Position numbers and translations under genes: made by a program. DNA of 16,598 bases from Chloroflexota bacterium. Its GTDB lineage: Bacteria > Chloroflexota > UBA6077 > FW602-bin22 > JACPQP01. A model generated the notes under the pieces. The model did not search any database and had not been told where the DNA came from. It saw nothing but the letters and a program-made list of their open reading frames with translations. This document shows, in pieces, positions 13,298 to 16,598 of this stretch. Numbering within the stretch: the first letter of the stretch is position 1; every line of letters starts with the position of its first letter. The stretch covers positions 1-16,598 of the forward strand of contig JACPQP010000568.1 of assembly GCA_016190465.1 (NCBI GenBank). Direction: 5' to 3'.

Positions 13298-13627
13298 TCA
13301 GACCACCACGCCGACGGGCACCCGGTGTACCTCGAACAACTCCTCGCTGTTGACCGGCACTGTGCGCGTAACCTGGGTCGGCTCCCCATCGGTATAGAAG
13401 GTCATGCCGTGCTCCCGGAAGAACCGCTCGCGCTCCCCCACCTCCTCCAAGGCGCTCAAGTGCAGCTCGACCAACTCGATCAACTCGTCGTGGACCTCTT
13501 CGAGTCGCTCGCCGTCAGTCGCAGTGCCAAGTTCTCGGCATCTGCCAGCCCACAGGTCGCCCTCCTTGCGATAGGCGAGCGTGAGAATCACGAATCCGCT
13601 GATTCGTTGGCGTGCCGGCGGGGCCAT
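13298..13627 (-). CDS. HicB-like antitoxin, apparently without HicA
   Basis: A 109-aa protein with the beta-strand/helix pattern of the HicB N-terminal domain: GFVILTLAYRKEGDLWAGRCRELGTATDG, then a long helix (ERLEEVHDELIELVELHLSAL). HicB proteins are partially degraded RNase H-fold antitoxins that neutralise the mRNA-cleaving toxin HicA. The C-terminal part (residues 80-109) is not a clear DNA-binding helix-turn-helix or RHH domain. The ATG at 13627 has GGAGG 8 nt upstream. No intact hicA is visible next to it on either side; a 23-codon ORF starting MSNKLPV just downstream is too short. It may be a solitary HicB-family protein or the remainder of a module. Confidence 0.7.
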   Translation of the reverse strand: MAPPARQRISGFVILTLAYRKEGDLWAGRCRELGTATDGERLEEVHDELIELVELHLSALEEVGERERFFREHGMTFYTDGEPTQVTRTVPVNSEELFEVHRVPVGVVV

Positions 13628-13893
13628 GCGGATACCTCCATTTCTCGTCGTCCCGTATGGCCCGTTTTCAAGAGTCGTGCCGTGAGATCAGGCACACTGA
13701 GGGTATCTAGCCACAGCCTAGCCAGTGGCGAGAGAAATGTCAAGGGTTGTTCGATCAGGGGCTCAGGCAAATGCCCCTGCCCCGGGATGGGGGTTACTTC
13801 CCTTCCCCCAGGCGTCCCTCCGCTTGCATCATGATTATGAGGATCAGCGAGATGGCAGCGTCGACGCGACTGATCCCCATTCAGGAGGCGAGG
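13628..13893. other. Intergenic region, no gene recognised
   Basis: About 266 bp. It includes a small hairpin (AGGGGC...GCCCCT around 13758-13780) and C/G-rich runs but no recognised gene or clear promoter. An ORF runs through it in frame with the next gene, but its codons look unconstrained and the strong AGGAGG at 13883 marks the real start. Confidence 0.4.
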
Positions 13894-14403
13894 ATGATTT
13901 CTTTCGAGGAGCAAGTACGGCGGCGAGCGCAGGCCGCCCGGAGGCTCTTCCACCGCCAGCGGCACGAGCCAGAGAGAGAGCAACAGACCGAGGAAGAAGC
14001 TGCCGAGCACAGGATAGAGCGGGCCAGAGAATGGAACCACACGATTCCCCAGCGCTTCCGAGATGCCGAGGAAGCGTCCGATGGGACCATGCGGATCGAC
14101 TTCGACGGATCACCGGTGACGGGAGTGTTCGCCTATCATCTGATCTGGGAAGAGCCTCCTCCGGCAAGAACGCTCAGAATCGTCGTCACCGAGTGGAGCG
14201 GCGACATGGAGTGGGAGTGGCAGTTCGATGGCGACCGGCTGGATACCGCGAGGATTGATCCTCTTGCTTTCGATATGGCTGCTCTCGACAGTTTGATCTT
14301 CGCCCTTGCTGACCAGGAGCGCTGGGCGCGGGGAAGTCCCCCTCAAGTGGGAGATGCGCAAGGGGGGAGTCGAACCCCCACGGGTTGCCCCAACGGATCC
14401 TAA
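13894..14403 (+). CDS. Hypothetical protein running antisense into tRNA-Leu
   Basis: A 169-aa protein of unknown family. AGGAGG at 13883-13888, 5 nt before the ATG, fixes the start. The N-terminal ~55 residues are very charged and probably helical or coiled-coil (FEEQVRRRAQAARRLFHRQR, EREQQTEEEAAEHRIERARE). The rest looks like a small alpha/beta domain with IDFDGSPVTGVFAYHLIWEE and LRIVVTEWSGDMEWEWQFDG. The last ~16 residues (GGSRTPTGCPNGS) are the antisense translation of the tRNA-Leu gene 3' half. Either the true stop was lost by a frameshift or deletion, or the gene genuinely overlaps the tRNA by 49 nt. Function is unknown. Confidence 0.6.
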   Translation: MISFEEQVRRRAQAARRLFHRQRHEPEREQQTEEEAAEHRIERAREWNHTIPQRFRDAEEASDGTMRIDFDGSPVTGVFAYHLIWEEPPPARTLRIVVTEWSGDMEWEWQFDGDRLDTARIDPLAFDMAALDSLIFALADQERWARGSPPQVGDAQGGSRTPTGCPNGS

Positions 14404-14435
14404 GTCCGTCGCGTCTGCCATTCCGCCACTCGCGC
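14355..14435 (-). tRNA. tRNA-Leu (anticodon UAG)
   Basis: On the minus strand a full cloverleaf can be drawn. The acceptor stem is GCGCGAG with CTTGCGC (one G-U pair), and the D-arm is GTGGCGGAATGGCAGACGC. The anticodon loop is CTTAGGA within ACGGA/TCCGT, giving anticodon UAG. A long class II variable arm is GGG-GCAA-CCC, and the T-arm is GGGGG-TTCGACT-CCCCC. The discriminator base is A at 14355, the expected leucine identity base, followed by TCT, so CCA is added after transcription. It reads the codon CUA and by wobble other CUN codons. Length without CCA is 81 nt. Confidence 0.95.
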
Positions 14436-14467
14436 GCGCAAGCCTGCGTGTACTGTCCGCCTCCTGG

Positions 14468-14497
14468 ATTATACGGCCGCAGGTGGAGCGCCGTCAA
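14468..14497 (-). promoter_or_regulatory. Promoter of tRNA-Leu
   Basis: On the minus strand TTGACG (14497-14492), an 18-nt spacer and TATAAT (14473-14468), about 33 nt upstream of the mature tRNA 5' end. Both hexamers are near consensus and the position suits a short 5' leader removed by RNase P. Confidence 0.7.
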
Positions 14498-14622
14498 ACG
14501 AGTCCGATAAATGGTGTTACGCGGCGAGCAAACCAACTCGCTGCCGGGAGCCACGAATGAATCGGGCGATGGCTCAACAGCCGACTGTCCCGTCAGGGCG
14601 AGGACGGGCTGGGGGATAAGTG

Positions 14623-15030
14623 ATGACTTCGGTGAAACTCACCAGGATCGTTGAGATCTCCGGTGTGCTGGGCGCGGCAGTCTCGGTGTTTGCCTGGCTC
14701 GGGATATCCCCCGCGCTCACGGCCCCATCCCCATCGTCAACGCCCACGCCCGCGGCGATCGTGGCTCCTGCCCCGGCTATCCCCACGCCAACCGTGGCTA
14801 TCGGCATGGTCAAAGTGCCCACGGTGATCGGCGTGAAGGAGGATCAGGCGAAACGAGTGCTCGAGACGAGCGGCCTCCGGCTGGGCAAAGTAACCAGGAG
14901 GACCGTCGCAGGGGGAGCCGAAGGTACGGTCGTCGCCCAGGCACCCAGCGCCGGCCAGGAGATCCGGCGCGGTAGCAGCGTCGATATCGTCGTCAACCAG
15001 CGGGGCAAGGAGAAGCGCGAGGACGACTGA
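14623..15030 (+). CDS. Membrane-anchored protein with a single PASTA domain
   Basis: A 135-aa protein. Residues 8-28 form a hydrophobic segment (VEISGVLGAAVSVFAWLGI) that should anchor the N-terminus. Residues 30-60 are a Pro/Thr/Ala/Ser linker. Residues 63-126 are a PASTA domain (VKVPTVIGVKEDQAKRVLE, then GTVVAQAPSAGQEIRRGSSV). The tail is charged (KEKREDD). PASTA domains bind peptidoglycan or muropeptides and normally occur in Ser/Thr kinases or penicillin-binding proteins; here the domain stands alone, exposed outside the membrane, with no kinase beside it. The ATG at 14623 has GGGGGA upstream; a GTG directly before it is an alternative. Probably monocistronic. Confidence 0.8.
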   Translation: MTSVKLTRIVEISGVLGAAVSVFAWLGISPALTAPSPSSTPTPAAIVAPAPAIPTPTVAIGMVKVPTVIGVKEDQAKRVLETSGLRLGKVTRRTVAGGAEGTVVAQAPSAGQEIRRGSSVDIVVNQRGKEKREDD

Positions 15031-15081
15031 CCCCGCGTGGTGAGCGTGATCGGGCCCGGCTCAGGAACGGCCCTCACCCCG

Positions 15082-15107
15082 CCAGGAAGGGCCGCGGCCC
15101 TTCCTGG
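15082..15107. repeat. Perfect 26-bp palindrome
   Basis: CCAGGAAGGGCCG followed at once by its exact reverse complement. It lies 52 bp after the PASTA gene stop, in a terminator-like position but without a T-run. The element at 16524-16548 has the same outline, CCAGGA-x-GGGC...GCCC-x-TCCTGG, so they look like members of one repeat family. Confidence 0.85.
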
Positions 15108-15278
15108 ACCTACCCGGAGCCGTTAAGGGACTTTCCGCAACCCACTGTGTTCGCCGTGTCTTGCTCCGCCCGTGGTCTGCAATTGCCGTTCCACCGGCGA
15201 CTCTGAATATGAATGAGGTTCCGACACTCGGCGACCCACTGATTCCCGTCAGGCGACCGAAGGGGATCGAATTGCCAC

Positions 15279-15307
15279 TTGCACTGTACGGCGTTCTGTC
15301 GTACAAT
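15279..15307 (+). promoter_or_regulatory. tacAT promoter
   Basis: TTGCAC (15279-15284), exactly 17 nt, then TACAAT (15302-15307). Transcription would start near 15314, about 60 nt before the antitoxin ATG. Confidence 0.65.
15285..15305 (+). promoter_or_regulatory. Operator-like inverted repeat over the tacAT promoter
   Basis: TGTACG-N9-CGTACA fills the spacer between -35 and -10 and covers most of the -10 box. This is where the ribbon-helix-helix antitoxin, alone or with TacT, would be expected to repress its own operon. Confidence 0.55.
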
Positions 15308-15330
15308 CACGTTGCACGCAGTTCCGCATC

Positions 15331-15366
15331 GAGGGCAGAATTGAGGGCAGAATTGAGGGCAAAAGA
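15331..15366 (+). repeat. 12-bp tandem repeat in the tacA leader
   Basis: GAGGGCAGAATT occurs twice in a row and is followed by GAGGGCAAAAGA. Each unit carries GAGGG, similar to the actual ribosome-binding site GAGGGAG just before tacA. Confidence 0.8.
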
Positions 15367-15373
15367 GAGGGAG

Positions 15374-15664
15374 ATGATGGCGACGGTGCCTCGCAACCGG
15401 AAGCGCGAGCGTCTGGAAGCCCGCGTCACACCAGATCAGAAGGCGCTCTTCCAGCGCGCCGCCGACCTCACGGGTCGAAGCCTCACCGATTTCATCGTGA
15501 GCAGTCTCCAGGCGGCTGCCGAGGAGGCCATCCGGGCTCACCACGTCGTGGAGCTCTCGGTCCGCGACATGGCGGCCCTCCTGACCGCCATCGAAAACCC
15601 GCCAGCGCCGAACGAGGAGGTGCTCGCCGCGGCCCGCGAGTACCGCACATTCACGGGACGTTAG
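15374..15664 (+). CDS. tacA: TacA-type (DUF1778) ribbon-helix-helix antitoxin
   Basis: A 96-aa antitoxin of a GNAT-type toxin-antitoxin module. Residues 10-55 (RERLEARVTPDQKALFQRAA, then LTGRSLTDFIVSSLQAAAEE) match the DUF1778 ribbon-helix-helix domain that dimerises and binds the operator. The C-terminal part (ELSVRDMAALLTAIENPPAP, NEEVLAAAREYR) is the usual toxin-wrapping segment that blocks the acetyl-CoA site of TacT. The ATG at 15374 (or 15377) has GAGGGAG directly upstream; longer starts would add unrelated leader sequence. The toxin gene follows after 97 bp, more than the overlap or few bases usual for such pairs. Confidence 0.88.
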   Translation: MMATVPRNRKRERLEARVTPDQKALFQRAADLTGRSLTDFIVSSLQAAAEEAIRAHHVVELSVRDMAALLTAIENPPAPNEEVLAAAREYRTFTGR

Positions 15665-15670
15665 CACGGG

Positions 15671-15706
15671 GCTCACCACAAAGGCACCGCCGGACACGGG
15701 ACGAAG
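15671..15706 (+). repeat. Fragment of the CACCACAAAGG-type repeat between tacA and tacT
   Basis: CTCACCACAAAGGCACC followed by GGACACGGGACGAAG. It resembles TTCACCACAAGGACCCGAAGG at 16331. It fills much of the 97-bp gap inside the toxin-antitoxin pair. Confidence 0.45.
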
Positions 15707-15761
15707 CGGCGGACCTTGCGCCAACCGCGCCAGGATCGCCGAGGAGAGTACGCGAGGGCTC

Positions 15762-16310
15762 ATGTCTGACGATCGCTACCGGTTCGAGCCGCTCGGCGAC
15801 CACCACGATCGCGCGGCGTTCTCCTGCGGCGTCGAGCCGCTCGACCGCTACCTCCGTGAACAGGCGAGCCAGGATCGACGCCGCGACATAGCCATCCCCT
15901 ACGTCCTCCTGGATACCCAGGAAGCTCTCGTCGTGGGGTACTACACCCTCAGCACGACGTCGATCCTCTCGAAGGCCCTGCCGGCCGATCTGGCGCGGAA
16001 GCTCCCGCGCTACGGGACGCTGCCGGCTTTCCTCATCGGCCGGCTGGCGGTCGACCGCCGCTACCAGGGGCAGGGCTTCGGGCGCCGGCTGCTGCTCGAC
16101 GCGCTGTTTCGGTGCTGCGATCTGAGTCGGTGGGTCGGCTCAATGGCGGTGGTCGTCGAGGCCAAAGACGAGGCGGCCCGCGCCTTTTATGAGCGCTACG
16201 GCTTCGCGCGGTTCACCGACGACGAGTACCGGCTTTTCATCGCCATGAGGACCCTCGCCCGGATGGTCCACCAGACCGAGCAGCGACGGGACGAGGGGGC
16301 GACAGGGTAA
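15762..16310 (+). CDS. tacT: TacT-type GNAT acetyltransferase toxin
   Basis: A 182-aa toxin of the GNAT class, which acetylates the amino group of aminoacyl-tRNA and so stops translation. Typical family marks: FSCGVEPLDRYLREQASQD (20-38); VVGYYTLSTTSI (57-68); the core RLAVDRRYQGQGFGRRLLLDAL (94-115), whose QGQGFG binds acetyl-CoA; VEAKDEAARAFYERYGF (132-148), with Y143 as the probable catalytic tyrosine; and RLFIAM near the end. All key residues are present, so the toxin looks intact. GAGGG lies 5 nt before the ATG. It is expected to be co-transcribed with tacA and held inactive by it. Which tRNA it modifies cannot be read from the sequence. Confidence 0.9.
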   Translation: MSDDRYRFEPLGDHHDRAAFSCGVEPLDRYLREQASQDRRRDIAIPYVLLDTQEALVVGYYTLSTTSILSKALPADLARKLPRYGTLPAFLIGRLAVDRRYQGQGFGRRLLLDALFRCCDLSRWVGSMAVVVEAKDEAARAFYERYGFARFTDDEYRLFIAMRTLARMVHQTEQRRDEGATG

Positions 16311-16330
16311 CGGGGCGACGGGGCGCGGAG

Positions 16331-16361
16331 TTCACCACAAGGACCCGAAGGACATAAGGAG
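16331..16361 (+). repeat. CACCACAAGGACCCGAAGGAC-type dispersed repeat
   Basis: TTCACCACAAGGACCCGAAG followed by GACATAAGGAG, resembling pieces at 15671-15706 and, inverted, at 76-102. Placed just after the tacT stop. Confidence 0.5.
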
Positions 16362-16523
16362 TGGTGAGGGCTGTGGCCACGGCGATGGAAGCCTGCCTGC
16401 GTGCGTGCGTGTTGCGTCACCTCACCCGGGCGTGTAGCATGAGGCGGCGCCCGCGGAAGCCTGGCCGTTGGGCGCCCTGGATGTAAGTAGGTCTCGGAAA
16501 GTTCACCTGCGTCCCGGGATGGT

Positions 16524-16573
16524 CCAGGATGGGCGGAGCCCGTCCTGGCGGGGTTTGGGGTGTCCCCAAAACC
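16524..16573. repeat. Double hairpin
   Basis: The first hairpin, CCAGGATGGGC-GGA-GCCCGTCCTGG (16524-16548), has an 11-bp stem with one G-T pair and belongs with the palindrome at 15082. The second, GGTTTGGGG-TGT-CCCCAAAACC (16552-16573), has a stem with one bulged A. Together they could end the tacAT transcript or be a composite repeat. Confidence 0.6.
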
Positions 16574-16598
16574 ATCATAAGCTTCCTGATACCTACCG

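Larger units (their letters stand above)
15031..15373. other. Intergenic region before the toxin-antitoxin pair
   Basis: About 343 bp. It contains a fragment of the dispersed repeat (CTCAGGAACGG at 15060-15070), a 26-bp perfect palindrome (15082-15107), the antitoxin promoter with overlapping operator (15279-15307) and a 12-bp tandem repeat in the leader (15331-15366). No gene is recognised; an open frame from 15161 merely continues into tacA. Confidence 0.6.
16311..16598. other. Intergenic region at the window's right end
   Basis: About 288 bp with no recognised gene. It has a repeat fragment (16331-16361), a short CGTG run near 16400 and two adjacent hairpins at 16524-16548 and 16552-16573. 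Confidence 0.5.

Noticed and set aside
14436..14622. A gene between tRNA-Leu and the PASTA gene.
   Set aside because: Frames there are short and carry no start with a ribosome-binding site; only the tRNA promoter is supported.

Overview
The window is GC-rich, gene-dense bacterial DNA with many GTG starts, short intergenic gaps and abundant short palindromic repeats. The gene set (Eis-like acetyltransferase, type I-beta DAHP synthase, EntS-like MFS exporter, TacAT and HicB-type modules) and the repeat types suggest a Chloroflexota bacterium, possibly of the Thermomicrobia/Sphaerobacter group. That assignment is inference; there is no rRNA gene or other marker to settle it.

Layout. Positions 158-2135 hold a minus-strand operon: a 139-aa hypothetical protein, an Eis-like GNAT acetyltransferase and a possible small GTGA-coupled ORF. 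A 310-bp divergent region with a dispersed repeat follows. Next come, on the plus strand, a small cupin protein and an ABC-2 type exporter (ATPase plus permease); the ATPase C-terminus is built from repeat DNA. The exporter converges, with 3 bp between stops, on a minus-strand pair: an M20 metallopeptidase and an MFS transporter, separated by a long inverted repeat. Positions 7547-7900 are intergenic, with a hairpin, a perfect 22-bp inverted repeat and an extended -10 promoter.

The centre (7901-13171) reads as one operon: a 98-aa membrane protein, aroF (DAHP synthase), aroA (EPSP synthase), aroC (chorismate synthase) and a sulfatase whose start overlaps the aroC stop by 4 nt. These enzymes are the first and last two steps of the chorismate pathway; aroB, aroD, aroE and aroK are not in the window.

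The right end (13172-16598) is a patchwork: an apparently orphan HicB-like gene, a hypothetical protein whose 3' end runs antisense into a tRNA-Leu(UAG) gene, a membrane-anchored single-PASTA protein, and a TacA/TacT-type toxin-antitoxin pair with a well-formed promoter and overlapping operator-like inverted repeat.

The most unusual structure is at the aroA-aroC junction (10549-10705). The first 32 nt of aroC occur twice, flanking a 93-bp insert made of two 30-bp palindromic units that resemble type I-E CRISPR repeats. Between them is a 34-bp 'spacer' that is itself a dispersed palindrome, also present between orf98 and aroF. The insert leaves aroC intact, supplies a G-rich Shine-Dalgarno-like run, and creates a 46-codon ORF that restores the original 16-nt stop/start overlap. 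A related theme recurs in the window: short repeats supply the ATPase tail, the permease ribosome-binding site and the orf98 stop codon.
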